This document shows positions 1 to 11,180 of a stretch of DNA of 64,000 nucleotides, piece after piece (position 1 is the first letter of the stretch; each line of letters begins with the position of its first letter). Source of the DNA: Luidia sarsii (Eukaryota > Echinodermata > Asteroidea > Paxillosida > Luidiidae); the NCBI GenBank assembly GCA_949987565.1, contig OX465105.1, positions 22,169,444 through 22,233,443 on the forward strand. Direction: 5' to 3'. The translations under genes were made by a program, and so were the position numbers. The notes below the pieces were generated by a model that saw only the letters and a list, made by a program, of their open reading frames with translations, did no database searches and was not told the DNA's origin.

Positions 1-458
1 CTTTCTGTTTCTAGCTTCAAAATCCTAACATTGCTTTTGTGATTTTTGTTTTGTTTTACTTCGTTTGTGTCTGTCTTTTGGGGGCGAGGGGAGGATATTT
101 TTTTATAATTTGGGCTAAATTTTCAGGCGGCCATTATGCAAAGATGGCTTTAGGGGCACATTCCTTATTCCGCTTGGGCAGCCAGGGGATGAGTGGGGGT
201 CCCATCCTCCCCATCAAGTGATCAGGCTAATGATGGCCAAATGAGCTTCGTAGCGACCATCCTGGGAAGTCCCTGTCTCCATTTTCTTGACGATGATGGC
301 TGTCATTTCCCCCCCTTTCGTCGTTTTTTTTTTTCTTTTTTTAGGGAAGAGGGCGCAGCCAGGATGTAATCCATCTAACTGAATCCTCTTCCACGAAAGC
401 GCTGCTGCAATCATCATTCTCAGCTTTGGTTAAGGGAAAAAAACACAGCTTCAATGCC
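1..458. other. Unassigned sequence, no gene seen
   Basis: Mixed-composition sequence with T-runs near 325-345. I see no splice-bounded open segment, no repeat shared with the rest of the window and no RNA-gene signature. Confidence 0.5.
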
Positions 459-1240
459 TCTGCCTCTCCCCCTCTCAATCTGTTTCTCTCTCTCTCTCTT
501 CCCCCTCTCTCTATCTCTCTTTCCCCCCCTTCCCTTTCTCTCCCCATCTCTCTCCCTCCCCCTCTCTCCCCATCTCTCCCCATCTCTCTCCCTCCCCTCT
601 CTCCCCATCTGTCTCCCTCATCATGCTCCCTTCTTCCTTTCCTCTCTTTCCCCTCGCTCTCCTATATCTCTTTCCCGTTTTTCCCCTCACCCCTCTCCCC
701 ATCCCTCTCCCCAACACCTCCCTTCCCCACTCTCCCCCTCTCTTCCCTCTCTCCCTCCCCTCTTTCCCCCTCCCCCTCTCTCCCTCTCTTACTCTCTCCC
801 CCTCTCTCCCTCCCCTCTCTCTCTCCCTCCCCCTCTCGCCCTCTCTTACTCTCTTCCCATCTATCTCCCTCATCATCTCTCCCCTAGCTCTCTCCCTCCC
901 TCTCTCCCCTCTCGCCCCTCTCTCTCCCTCTATATCCCTATAAACCACTTCTCTCTTCTCTCTCTCTCCCACTCCCTCTCTCCATCTCTCTCTCTCCCTC
1001 TCACCTTGTCTCTTTATCTCTCCCTCTTTCTCCCTCTCTCCATCTCTCCCCCTCTCTCTCCCCCTCTCTTGCCCCTCTCTTGCCCCTCTCTCCACATCTC
1101 TCTCCCTCTCCCTTCCCATCTATATCCCCTCTCTCCCTCCCCTCTCTCCCTCCCCTCTCTCTCTCCCCCCTCTCTTGCTTTCTCTCTCCCTCCCACTCTT
1201 CCTCCTCTCAGTTTCTCTCATCTTTCCCCCCTGTATGCAT
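459..1240. repeat. CT-rich low-complexity block
   Basis: Almost pure pyrimidine on the plus strand, built of CTCTC and CCCTCTCT words with irregular phase. The long frames through it, rich in Ser, Pro and Leu on plus and in Arg, Glu and Gly on minus, exist only because such DNA has few stop codons. They are not genes. Confidence 0.95.
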
Positions 1241-2400
1241 AGATATTGTCTCTCCTTCCCTTTTGTCAATCGTGAGAAAATTACCAGTCCGTCATCATGG
1301 GGGCTTTTTGTAGGTGGCACTTCATTACTATTACAATTTCCATTATTTGCAAACCGCCTCCATGGACCTCACTCTCCTTTTGAATCATAGTAGTGTTTAG
1401 GAAGGTTGTGTTGGGGGAGGGGGATGGGGGTGGGGATTTAAAACCTGCCCAAAAAGGAACTGATTCACCCCCATTATTTTTCAGATCCCATTAATGAGAG
1501 ACAACCATTTGGGGCTGTTGGTGAAGTACCTGCCAAAAGCCAAGCTCATTGTTGGGATACTGTACTCATCAAGCTTTGGAATGTATTATCTTCTTTCTGT
1601 GGTCTATTATTATTATTTTTGGAGGCTTTTCTTCTTTCTTTCTTTTTTAAAAATGAAAGCCAATTTCTGTTTTTGGTTATTTACGCCATGTATACATCTA
1701 TTTCATCTGTACACTTTTACGGCTACAGTATCATGCCCGCGGGGGAAAAAAGAGAGTATTGTCGCGGGGTGTGTCAAATTTGGGCCGGCACAATGGGCCA
1801 GGGCATGCCCCTAGGGCGCCGACACGGGTCATTAGCCAGACATGCATTGTGCTTGTACCGACACCACACTCACTCTCCTCCTCCTCCTCCCTCCACTACC
1901 CCCAGCCCCAACCTGACCCCCCCCCCCCAGTCCCTGAAACGTGCCGGCGATAGAGTAGATGAGGATGGTGAGGGGGAAGGAGAGGGGAGGGGGGGTGTTG
2001 GGTGTGAGAGGGGCGTGCTGGTGGGAGGATGGAATAGACAGGAAACCAGGCTACGGCACCTCTCACTTCTCACCGCCAACACTTCCATTACGAAAAGTGC
2101 AGTCACTGTTGTTTTGTTTTAATTCATAACTCGGGGTGACGGGGTTGAGGTTACTTGTGTGTGTTCTTTTTAGCTTTTTTTTTTTTGGTCAGCAAGCACT
2201 GCACCACAGGCCGATGTCCCAACTGACTTCCCTTCCCCCTCCCCCTCTCACATCTATAAATCCCAGCCCGATGTATCTCTGGTTGGCCAGTTGGTGTTGC
2301 ATCGAAAGAAGAAAAATAAAACCAGGGCCAGCCTATACAAGGATGAGGGAAGAGATAGAGATAGAGATGGAGCCTCCAAAAAAAAAATCCCATAAAAGTG
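1241..2400. other. Unassigned sequence, no gene seen
   Basis: Contains an acceptor-like TTTTTCAG ending at 1484 followed by about 100 open bases, but no matching donor follows and the frame runs into TAT repeats. A C-run sits at about 1918-1930 and a G-rich stretch at 1960-2000. Nothing else recognised. Confidence 0.4.
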
Positions 2401-2570
2401 CAAGAGCCTTATCGTTGATAGGCCACTAGGGGCCCTTATTGCTATTGTCATGTTCACTGTCGCCAGCCACGAAATGGTCCAGCGCCGCTAAATGACTCAG
2501 CCTTAGCGGTGCTTGGATTATTAGTCTCATTGTCAGCCTGATGGTAATTCGCCTGGAGATCCACTGACCC
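2400..2570. promoter_or_regulatory. Candidate conserved non-coding block
   Basis: Unique sequence with TTATTGCTATTGTCATG, an AP-1-like TGACTCAGC and homeodomain-type ATTA/TAAT words in about 170 bp, between a low-complexity zone and a C-run. Motif content suggests regulatory DNA; nothing here proves conservation or activity. Confidence 0.2.
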
Positions 2571-2649
2571 CCCCCCCCTCCCCCTCTCCCCGACTGCCGG
2601 CTTTGTTTTGGCGCTCTCACTCTCGCTGTCATCAGCTCGCTGCATGCGT

Positions 2650-3685
2650 TGGGGGAGAGGAGAGAGATGGACAGGGAGACAGGGTGAGAGAGACTAGGAT
2701 AGAGATACGGAGAGAGACAGACACACACACACACACATACAGACACAGAGATGGAGAGATATGGAGAGAGAAAGATAGACAAAAGCAGAGACAGAGTGGT
2801 TGAGAAGGTGAGAGGCAGAGACCGAGAGGCTGAGAATGTGAGAGGCAGAGACAGACAGATGCAGAAATAGACAGAGATAGACAGAAAAAGAAAGAGTGAG
2901 GGAAACAGACAGAGAAAAACAGAGACAGACAGACAGACAAATAAAGAAAAAGACAGAGACAGGGCGATAGAGGGTGACAGTGATAGATAGAGACAGACAG
3001 ACAGAAACAGAGGGAGATAGAGAGAGATAGGGAGAGACAGACAAAACAGTGACCGAATGACGGACAAATAGAGATGAAGAGAGACAGAATGAGACATAGA
3101 GGCTGATAAATAGACAGACAGTGAGACAGAGAGACGGAGAGGTAGAGAGAGACAGGGAGAGACAGAAAAACTGTGACTGAATGACAGACAAAATAGAGAT
3201 GAAGAGAGACTGAATGAAACATAGAAGCAGAGAGACAGACAGACAGTGAGACAGAGAGAGACAGACAGATCGAAACAGAGGTAGAGAGAGACAGCGAGAG
3301 ACAGAAAAACAGTGAATAAATTACAGAAAAATAAAGATAAAGAGAGACAGAATGAGACATAGAGGCTGAGAAAGAGACAGACAGTCAGACAGAGAGACGG
3401 AGGGGTAGTCAGAGACAGAGAGAGAGTGAGAGAGAGAGAGAGAGAGAAACCGTGACTGAATGACAGAGACAAATAGAGATGAAGAGAGACAGAATGAGAC
3501 AGAGGCAGAGAAACAGACAAACAGCAAGAAACAAGAGAGAGAGAGAGAGAGTCAGGGAGAAACAGACAGAGGCAGAGAGGGAGACAGATGGTTAAGAAGC
3601 CGGAGAGAGAGACAGGGAGAGGCTGAGGGAGACAGAGACAGAAAAGGAGACAGAGAAACGGGGCCGGGGAAACGGGGGTGGGGTG
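2650..3685. repeat. GAGACAGA purine minisatellite with long period
   Basis: Plus strand is almost all A and G with AGACAG words. A longer unit is visible from the phrase GACYGAATGA, which recurs at about 3051, 3175 and 3454, with a diverged form near 3313. Spacings are about 124, 138 and 141 bp, so at least four diverged copies of a higher-order unit are present. The minus-strand frame of over 300 codons is a repeat artefact. Confidence 0.9.
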
Positions 3686-3689
3686 AGGG

Positions 3690-4285
3690 TGGGGTGGGAG
3701 GGTTACGATGTTCCCCTAGTACCCAACCGCAAAATGGATGGCTCATCTCCTCCCCATACCGTGTCTATTGTTCTTGATGTATCTATCAGCCCCACTCCAA
3801 AAGACCTGCCGTAAGTGGCCAAGTTGAACATCTGTTAGGGGTTTTAATAGCTCTCTCATCAACTGGTCTTGGCGAGATGGGGGAAAAAATTATGAATAAA
3901 TAAATGAATAAGTTGAATTAGAAAAAAAAGGAACCAGATATCTAAAAAGATGAATGGAGGAATTGAAATAATGACTTGTTCGCTCAGCAAATGAAAATCT
4001 GTCGGACTTATGACATTTTCATCCGAGCGGTGAATGTTGCACTGAAGGTCAGGTAACAAATGGTGGGTTTTAATCTAAGGGGGTTTGAAAGATCAGTGAA
4101 CCGTGAAGTTTCAATTAGGATCGTCTTGTGGTCTCCGGGTGTCGTGTGTCTTTGACTGCTGGCCGGTTGACGTGCTGGGAATGAATCAGTGTGTGAAGAA
4201 AGCTGACCCAATTTACAAGACACAATTGAATGTTTTGGTTCGCAGAATTTTGACGAGATTCTCGTGGATGTGCAAGGCCGGGCCT
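3690..4285. other. Unassigned sequence, no gene seen
   Basis: Single-copy-looking DNA, AT-rich around 3880-3960. No splice-bounded coding segment and no shared repeat was found. Confidence 0.4.
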
Positions 4286-4290
4286 GGGGC

Positions 4291-4839
4291 CGATTTCACC
4301 AACCCTCTGCAATCATTGCAAACGCCAAGATTGATCGCTAAGTCTGAAATCCATCGCAACTAATAGCGGTACACCGATCGCTAGGTTGCGATGGATTTCA
4401 GACTTAAGGCCGCCGCACACGAGAGCTATCTGCTGAGCAAAAAGTCTCCCGTGGCCGTTAGCTCGGCACGTAGCTCACCGTGTGCTCTGAAGTTTTGGTG
4501 AGATTTCTGCCGCAAGAGGCCGTGGGACCAATATCTATCCTGTTTGATTTTGGCAACCACGTGAATAGGGCGTGTGATTTCATTGGCCAGTTGCTATGTC
4601 GCCGCACACGATGAGTTTTCATCCACGAGAGGCGAAAACAATCAAACGGGATAGATATTGGTCTCACGGCCTCTTGAGGCAGAAATCTCACTAAAAGTTC
4701 AGCGCACACGGTGAGCTACGTGCTGAGCTAACGACCTCGAGATAATTTTTGCTCAGCAGATAGCTCTCGTGTGCGGCGATCGACTTTAGCATTTGCGATG
4801 ATCGGCAGTCGGCGCGCAAACTACGCGTTCGTGAAATCG
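4291..4839. mobile_element. Foldback element (family E-like), split by another MITE
   Basis: The ends read CGATTTCAC at 4291 and GTGAAATCG at 4831-4839, the end type of the window's E and J foldback elements. Inside the left part is a perfect 21-bp inverted repeat (4340-4360 against 4385-4405). The element is interrupted at about 4408 by a separate 368-bp inverted-repeat element. No coding capacity, so any movement would need a transposase from elsewhere. Confidence 0.65.
4411..4778. mobile_element. Foldback MITE with perfect 33-bp terminal inverted repeats
   Basis: The first 33 bases (CGCCGCACACGAGAGC...) are the exact reverse complement of the last 33. Long inner arms also pair: the segment with GCCGCAAGAGGCCGTG near 4510 matches its complement near 4665, flanking a short centre. 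The whole 368 bp can fold into one long hairpin. It sits inside the foldback element at 4291-4839, so it inserted later. Superfamily not identified; no clear target duplication. Confidence 0.8.
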
Positions 4840-5517
4840 TCCCCTGGCGCTTCGATCCTAGCAGGACCCTCTCTCTAACTTAGGCAGGATCATGAAAGGT
4901 TCAGGGATACTTTTCCCTTCCCCTTTGGAAAAAAAAGAGGAAGTGTGGAATGCTTTTGCTTGACTACCCGTGAACAATAGTCAGCACACTTGCTGCTGGT
5001 GCTTTGAGTTTTGTGTAATTATTGTTGCCTTTTTGGTTTGTCGATTTGTTTTTGCCTCTTGCCAAGCTGGGCTGCAATGGAAAGGGGCTTTGATTCTTGA
5101 ATGTCCCGGCTGCAAACAGTTAGCCACTGGTGTTGGCTGCCTGCCAAGATTAGCTTTCCAAAAGCAGGGGAAAAAAAACTGCCAGCTGGTACTCCGCGCA
5201 TCTGTGTTTGTTTTTCTGGATATTTTGTTTTTGATTTTTGATTTTTTTTTCACCAGGGTATTCTTGTTCCATGGATTGAGGCAGTGTTTCGGATGGTTTG
5301 CATTTGGTGTATGTGTTTAGAGTTGCATGCTGTTTGCGCAGAGTCTTTAGTCCTTCCACTTTTTTTCGGTCACGGTAGCTGGGTTTGGTTTGTGGTGCTT
5401 GTCATTGTGTGTGTGTATTTTTTTTTTTGGGGGGGGCAAGTGCACTTGGTCCGAGTCACGTACTTATCGTATCGTATCGTTCACTGGCTTTTACCGAGAG
5501 GAGAACGTCCTGGTTTC
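4840..5517. other. Unassigned sequence, no gene seen
   Basis: T-rich stretches around 5230-5250 and 5420-5435 and a short ATCGT tandem at 5467-5482. Frames of about 100 codons on both strands lack splice signals or recognisable motifs. Confidence 0.4.
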
Positions 5518-5915
5518 TCTATGACGGTTGTGGTTTTGGTAGTGTTGGTGGTAGTAGTTGTGGTGGTGGGGTTTTGGTGGTGGGGGTGGCGATGGTGGTA
5601 GTTGTGGTTGTGGTGTTTTGGTGGTGATGGTGGTGGTAGTGGCAGTGGTGGTGTTGGTGATGGTGGTGGTAGTGGCAGTGGCAGTGGTGGTGTTGGTGAT
5701 GGTGGTGATGGTGGTGTTGGTGATGGTGATGGTGGTGGTAGTGGCAGTGGCAGTGGTGGTGTTGGTGATGGTGGTGATGGTGGTGTTGGTGATGGTGATG
5801 GTGGTGGTAGTGGCAGTGGCAGTGGTGGTGTTGGTGATGGTGGTGGTGGTGGTAGTGGTGGTGGTGGTGATGGTGGTGTTGGTGATGGTGGTGATGGTGG
5901 TGGTGGTGATGGGTG
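5518..5915. repeat. GGT/GAT minisatellite with 69-bp period
   Basis: Plus strand is T and G with GGTGGT and GATGGT words. The phrase AGTGGCAGTGGCAG recurs at about 5671, 5740 and 5809, a 69-bp period. Because 69 is a multiple of 3, open frames survive: Gly/Ser/Asp and Val/Met on plus, a His/Thr-rich frame on minus. These are artefacts. Confidence 0.93.
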
Positions 5916-6720
5916 ATGGCACAGTTGTTAGCACAGAAATTGGAGGTTTCCTGAACATTGAAGGATATCAAAACCAGGACCATTTTTTATGATTTTTTTT
6001 TATGTGCTTCCCACTCCCAAGTGTCAGGCTTGCCACAATAGATCTGTGTCCTCGTAGAATTGTGTAGGATTGGAGGAGTGAGTCAGCAGAATGTGGAGAT
6101 ATTTGAGATTAGTTGTTTCTGTCAAAGCCTGCTTAGCTTTGGTTTGGTTTACTTTTCAAGAGTTCACGTGGACCGTTCCATTGGACCCGACCCCTGTTGT
6201 TCAAATCAATGGATTTCTTGGAGAAAGACGTGCAGTCTTATTTGTGATAGGCCTTTAGGGTTTTGGGGGCGTTACGCAAAATAATGGACGCTTACCCTAA
6301 ATCTTCACGTTGAAGTTTGTCTACTGCCGGTCACTTGCTGGTCGCTGTAGACTTCTCGGTTTTTATATTTACAAGTATATTTATTTTAACCCAAGTTTAT
6401 AATGATAAGTTACTATGTACAGTTTCGTACTTTGTAGACTTTGTAGCTAATTTGGTCTTCCACGGGGGTGATCGCCGTGTAGGAGTGAATACTGCCAAAT
6501 CGGTTCCTATCCCCGCTTCAGACCAACTGCTCACAAGTATACTAGAGCTAACAGGGGAAGGTGCTCTGATGTTGTCTCTCCGAGGTGTGGCTGAAGAGTG
6601 TGGTCTCTAAGAATCGAGGAGAGGCATGGGCTTTTTCTCCTCAATGGCCTAGTGTATAATAATAGCTATTGTGCCTAACTGGGCTGGACAAAAGAAGGGT
6701 TGAATAACTCCCTAGCCGGG
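5916..6720. other. Unassigned sequence, no gene seen
   Basis: Unique-looking sequence. The frame at 6317-6610 has no start context or splice boundary that I trust, and its product is not recognised. Confidence 0.35.
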
Positions 6721-6722
6721 AG

Positions 6723-6850
6723 TGGATTTCACAGAGTCTCACGGTGCATCGTAAATCAACTGACGATGGAGAACCCATCTTAAGTTGTGATGGTTTCTGT
6801 GCATCGCTCATTGTCTAGCGATTGAGTTGAGGATGAGTTTAGTGAAACCC
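6723..6850 (-). mobile_element. Family E foldback element, diverged copy
   Basis: Runs from GGATTTCACAGAG to AGTGAAACCC and carries words such as GCATCGTAA, TGACGATGG and GTGATGGTTTCTGTGCATCG, matching in reverse the copies at 26174-26325 and 34433-34583. The words are arranged as imperfect inverted repeats, so the copy is a short non-autonomous foldback element. Confidence 0.6.
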
Positions 6851-7014
6851 ACCCGGACCACAAAAGTCCGCCTGCAAAGAGTATCGGAAGTCCGACTGGC
6901 CAAAGAGAACTATACTGTACTAATCAGATGTATAGAGCAACTATCCCAACCATGAGTGAGATGGTGAGGAGGAGATTGAAATGAATCGAATGAACTTGTT
7001 GAGTAAATGAATGT

Positions 7015-7460
7015 GCGGGGTTCTTTATGGCACAAGTTCGCGGTCTGGTCGCCGCCTCTTTATATCCGTTTTATTCTGTCTCCTCTACCTCCCCCCGCTC
7101 CCACAGACTGGTTTTGTCCTCGCGAGCGGATGTCACGCTGTGTGCGCTGCAACATTATAATCAAGCACATATTTCGCATTCAGCGGGCGCCTATATATAT
7201 ATATATATACGCACGATTTCAGCGCAAATCGGGAGCGTCCCGTATACATACAACTGGTTCGATGCACGTGTGATTATACACGCGTACACTCTCCCGCCCT
7301 ACCTCCCCCCTTGCAGCCTTGATCTGTTAGATGCAACTGTCCCTGCCTCCATCCGATGGGCAGAGAGGCTTGTTCACCGTGAACTCGTAGATTCTGCCTC
7401 TGAGAAAGGTCCCGCTATAGGATCGAAACGTCGGGCCCTCCAAATTTGTTGATATTTGGG
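7015..7460 (+). mobile_element. Family H repeat, copy 1
   Basis: About 445 bp that recurs in reverse at 36925-37390 with only scattered differences. It includes a TATA-dinucleotide run (7194-7209), the phrase GATGCACGTGTGATTATACA and, at the 3' end, the family A hairpin with GATCGAAACGTC (about 7405-7426). High identity over full length implies a fairly recent mobile element. It has no inverted ends and no coding frame. A retroelement terminal fragment, for example of a Penelope-like element, is one option, not proven. Confidence 0.75.
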
Positions 7461-7512
7461 GTTATTTTAGTCAAATGAATAAGGCTTTGCATGGTGGATG
7501 AATCAATATACT

Positions 7513-7640
7513 AGGAAGGTTTGCGGTGACACCATGTATAAGGTCTCTCAAAGAAGAGGTGTGGTTCTGAGAGGTGCGTTACCACCCGGATTCTTTTCAG
7601 AACAACACGTCTTCTTTGAGAGAACTTGTTGAGAATAGAA
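7513..7640. repeat. Family B hairpin repeat, inverted pair
   Basis: The left half is the B tail in reverse (GGTTTGCGGTGACACCATG, then AGAAGAGGTGTGGTTCTGA). The right half reads forward with GGATTCTTTTCAGAACAACA and CTTCTTTGAGAGAACTTG. Two diverged B copies thus meet head to head, as in the copy at 51145-51345. Confidence 0.7.
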
Positions 7641-8515
7641 TTGAATGCCATCCCAAGAGTTTGCACCACCATGGGCAGTGGAGGACAGATGACGAGCGGA
7701 CAGACCAAAGGAAGACTGGAGAACCGTTGACAAAGAAACTGAAGCCGAGAATTAGGCGAGAGAGGAGGGTCAGAGGCTGAGGCAGCTAAGACAGCCGGAA
7801 CCCCCGTTCTCCGCTAGGAAATAAAAGTGGTTGTACCAGAACCCCATTCTTGAGAAGTGATTCTTTCCATGTACTTTCAAAACTTTGGTTAAAGGTAGCC
7901 TTTTGCCTGAGCCGCTACTCCGATCGCCATCCGTGGCTGCGGCTGCAGCTGCCCCGCAGCTGATTGTAACATGCCGCTCTCAGCCTATAAGTGTGCTTTT
8001 GATAGCTGATGCATCATTAGTGAACAAGGGGGAAAACAGATAAAAAGGAAAAAACCGTAGCAGTCTGAAAACTACCAGACCACCTGGAAATACAAAACAG
8101 TGGGAGGTAACCCACCCCCACCAAAAAAAAAAAAATTGAAAATGAACACCTTTAGTGACAAACAACAATTTAGAAAATACCATACCATTTGTCACTACTC
8201 CAAATCTTTCCCCATATTCCCCTGGGCACCCGTGGATGATGGATTGAAAATGCACTTGTGAAACTCTCTTGACAGAATTGAAAAAAAAAAAATACCCAGC
8301 CAGTTGTTTGCCATGCATTACTATACTTTGTTGGGCATTCTTTGGTCGGCAACAAACATCGAGTGTCAACTTGAACACACTTTTGTGCCAATGGCGGTGC
8401 GCGACTTTGCCCTGCTGACCGCCCGGGCGTGTAATAGCCTGGGTTTTTGTTGCCGGCCGCGGCACTGTTCGGGTTCCAACTCTTCCAGAATACGGCAAGC
8501 TTTGAAGTCACCCCC
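7641..8515. other. Unassigned sequence, no gene seen
   Basis: Unique-looking sequence with A-runs at about 8126-8136 and 8281-8291. No convincing exon or shared repeat. Confidence 0.35.
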
Positions 8516-8516
8516 C

Positions 8517-8547
<31 letters not shown>

Positions 8548-8950
8548 TTTCTCTCCCTCTGTCTGTCTCTTCCTCTGTCTGTCTGTCTCCCTCTGTCTGT
8601 CTTCCTCTCTCTGTCTGTCTTCCTCTCTCTATCTATCTCTCTCTCAGTCTCTCCCTCTGTCTTTCTCTCTCCCTCTGTCTGTCATTCCCTCTCTCTGTCT
8701 CTCTCACTCTGTCTGTCTCTCCCTCTCTGTCTTTCCCTCTCTCAATCTATCTCTGTCTCTCCCTCTGTCTGTCTCTCTCCTTCTCTGTCTCTCCCTCCCT
8801 CCCTCTCCCTCTTTCCTCCTCTCCCCCTCTCTCTCCCTCTCTCTCCTCCCCCTCTCTCCCTCTCTCCCTCTCCCCCCCTCTCCCTCTCTCCTTCCCCCAT
8901 CTCTCTCTCCCTCCCTTCCCCTCTATCTCTCTCACCCTTTCACTCACTCC
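8516..8950. repeat. CT-rich low-complexity block
   Basis: CTCTGTCTGTCTC and CTCTCTCC words, pure pyrimidine plus G of CTGT. A 335-codon plus frame spans it and is a compositional artefact. Confidence 0.95.
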
Positions 8951-9528
8951 CTTTTGTGTGTGTGTGTTTTTTCTTTTTCGGTACAACTTCAAAGGCTGGC
9001 CCAAAAGTCTGGAAATTAACACATTCCAACTTCCATTTCAAACAAAATTACTTAGCGGCACCATTGACTATTCTCTTCTCTTCTATTCTTTGGTGGGTGT
9101 CGGGTGTTTTGGTTTGCTTGTGTCCTCTGGGGGCGGTTTTCCCTCCAGCTTGTCTGTTGAACACCGGTACCTTCCTGATTTTTACGGCCTTTTTACGGAT
9201 TTGGAATTATGTCAGGGGGTAATTTACTCGCCTAGGTCTTGTGTCCTTTCGGACGATTCACCGATCACCCTCTCCCCCCCAATCATTTTTCATCATAAAT
9301 CGGGCGAATAGTCCCACACGTACTTGTGAGAGCAAACTTTTGTTGCATTGGATTCAGTGCCGCTCTGTGGTGGGCAGGGGATGCATGTATATACATTGTG
9401 AAGAACCGTGACCCATACAGTACATGACTCTGTCGCTGCAGCTATCAGGGGTGCAACGATTCCACTTCTTCCACAGATTCGCAATAATGCTTCAATGCTT
9501 CAATGGGTAAAACAATAAGCGGCCATTC
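8951..9528. other. Unassigned sequence, no gene seen
   Basis: Short GT repeat at about 8957-8968, otherwise mixed sequence with no recognised feature. Confidence 0.35.
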
Positions 9529-9713
9529 AAAGAGGTTTTGCCCTAACTCGACGTGGTAAACACTGAATGCTCAGTGCTTTGCCCGGTGCCTGGGATGATA
9601 ACAATATTTCAGCCAGCTCAGGCGGGATTCGAACCCGCGACTCCGGAATTCTAGTACATACTGACTACTGAGCTTTCAGTGTTTACCACGTTGAGTTAGG
9701 GCAAAACCTCTTT
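9529..9713 (-). mobile_element. Family F: tRNA-derived element inside inverted repeats
   Basis: Ends form a 39-bp inverted repeat (AAAGAGGTTTTGCCCTAAC... and its complement at 9675-9713, with two or three mismatches). On the minus strand the interior has a tRNA-like order: A-box-like AGCTCAGTAGTCAG, then GCGGGTTCGAATCCCGC, a textbook B box and T-arm, at about 9623-9639. No acceptor stem closes, so it is a SINE-like tRNA derivative and not a tRNA gene. Pol III transcription is possible by inference. Confidence 0.75.
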
Positions 9714-10000
9714 TAATTACATTCTCCTCGACGCAAACATCATGTTATATCTAATAAGGGGCCACTAAACAATTTCAATTTTTTTTTAATTTGGTCTTTT
9801 TCCCAAATATATTTCACCCATCTACCCACCCCTAATTTCGATTTAAAAAAAAAAGAGTGATTTTTTTTTCTCTAGCAAACTGTACATTTTGATGTAAATT
9901 CCAATACATGTACACGTCTATCAAAATGCAACACAGTATGACAAAATGATGGTTCGGGGATGACACAAAGTGGATGCAGCTTTGAAGTTATCTTTCATTA

Positions 10001-10368
10001 AAAGCCCCTACACAACATTGGTAAGATCGAAAAACAGAAATGTTCACAGATTTCCATGAAACTTATACAGTTTGAAGATGGTTACAGTAGAAACCTCTCA
10101 CTGAACAATTTCTGCATAAAATGTTGTATTTTGGGAGAAAAGAGTAAAACAAATCGTTTACGTCTCACCTATAGACTATTTTTCGGAACAGTACGGCGTT
10201 GAATGCTGCATTTTCGCGAAACAAATGAAGCGGTTTTCACGATTTTCTCGAGACTCGGTTGGCGGATTGAGCTGAAATTTTCGGAGGTGCGCTATTTCAC
10301 GCATATCTTGGATCAGACAACGTATGGATGCTATTCTTTGACCTCGACCAATGCTGTGTAGGGGCTTT
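10001..10368 (-). mobile_element. Family C MITE, copy 1
   Basis: Starts AAAGCCCCTACACAACATTGG and ends with its near-complement, TGCTGTGTAGGGGCTTT, flanked by TA on both sides. The body matches copies at 16478, 26393, 29605 and 30721. TA duplication and short terminal repeats fit a non-autonomous Tc1/mariner-type element; no transposase is present. Confidence 0.85.
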
Positions 10369-10384
10369 TTAAGTGGCAATGAAA

Positions 10385-10462
10385 GAATGTCTGGACTTGG
10401 GCTTGAACCGGGCGCTGGGTTTAATGTAGCTTTGTTCAACCACCTGACCTACCCAGCCCTTA
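10385..10462 (-). repeat. tRNA-like SINE remnant
   Basis: The minus strand reads a GGCTGGGTAGGTCAGGTGG-type A-box region followed by a weak B box near 10405-10415. The order resembles the segment at 38455-38556, which ends with the same ACCCAGCCCTTA. Too decayed for a tRNA gene. Confidence 0.4.
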
Positions 10463-11180
10463 AGTGTTGGTGCCAGTCTAAAGCTTTTAATTAACCATGA
10501 ACTACTGTATATCGCCACGGACGACACCACCCCTCCATATCCATTCAGATGTAAAACAACAATAAGTTTTCACCAGTTCATGGCTTCAGCAGTTCAGGGA
10601 TCGCACAAAGTGAATGCAGTTTTTTTTCAAAGATTCTTTTCCCCCAAACAAACAAACAAAGGGAAGACAGACTAACTGGGAAATTCATTGACTGGAGGCA
10701 AAGACAATTTGACTGGACAGAGATTTCAACCCGGTGTAACGATCTCAGACGGGCCCCCGTGCTGAGTTGAGCCGTGATGTCACTGGCTCACCTCAGCACG
10801 TTACACTTACAGCAACGTTCTCAGCTGCTCAGCGTGCTCAGGTGAGTCAGTTAACCAAGCACCTGGGGGCGCCCTTCATGTGACTGTTGTTTATGATTAT
10901 CAGCGAACGAACACAGTTTGTAAAACTATATTTTGCTTTTGATTGTATAAAGCCAATCGATGCACCCTCATTACGGGGGACAATGTAGCATTTCTCCCCC
11001 AATGTAAAACTCCAAGTTCAAGGCCTAGAGACTAGGCTCCGTACTGAGCGTTGTTGAACTACGGGTCAACTACGGGTCAACGAACGTGCCTGAAAGCGCT
11101 ACAATGCCAATGGCTGTATCGACTCAGCACGGCCTTCAAAATGGACAACTACTACGCGCACTGCGCATGACGTTTTTATC
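10463..11180. other. Unassigned sequence, no gene seen
   Basis: Includes GCACAAAGTGAATGCAG at about 10604-10620, a near copy of the phrase at 9963-9980, so the C element and tRNA-like remnant lie between two short direct repeats about 640 bp apart. Also a tandem CAACTACGGGT at 11056-11080. No gene. Confidence 0.4.

Noticed and set aside
454..1242. 262-codon Ser/Pro/Leu-rich plus frame
   Set aside because: Lies wholly in a CT-rich tract; open only because the composition excludes stops, and frames on both strands are open together.
1485..1600. Possible exon after TTTTTCAG
   Set aside because: No donor at a plausible distance and the frame merges into a TAT repeat.
2426..3520. 364-codon minus frame rich in Ser and Leu
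   Set aside because: Covers a purine minisatellite; no start context, domain or codon bias beyond the repeat.
5491..5983. His- and Thr-rich minus frames that resemble histidine-rich proteins
   Set aside because: Product of the 69-bp GGT/GAT array, whose period is a multiple of 3.
9612..9680. tRNA gene on the minus strand
   Set aside because: B box and T-arm are good, but the acceptor stem and anticodon arm do not form and the segment sits in a repeated element; called SINE-like.
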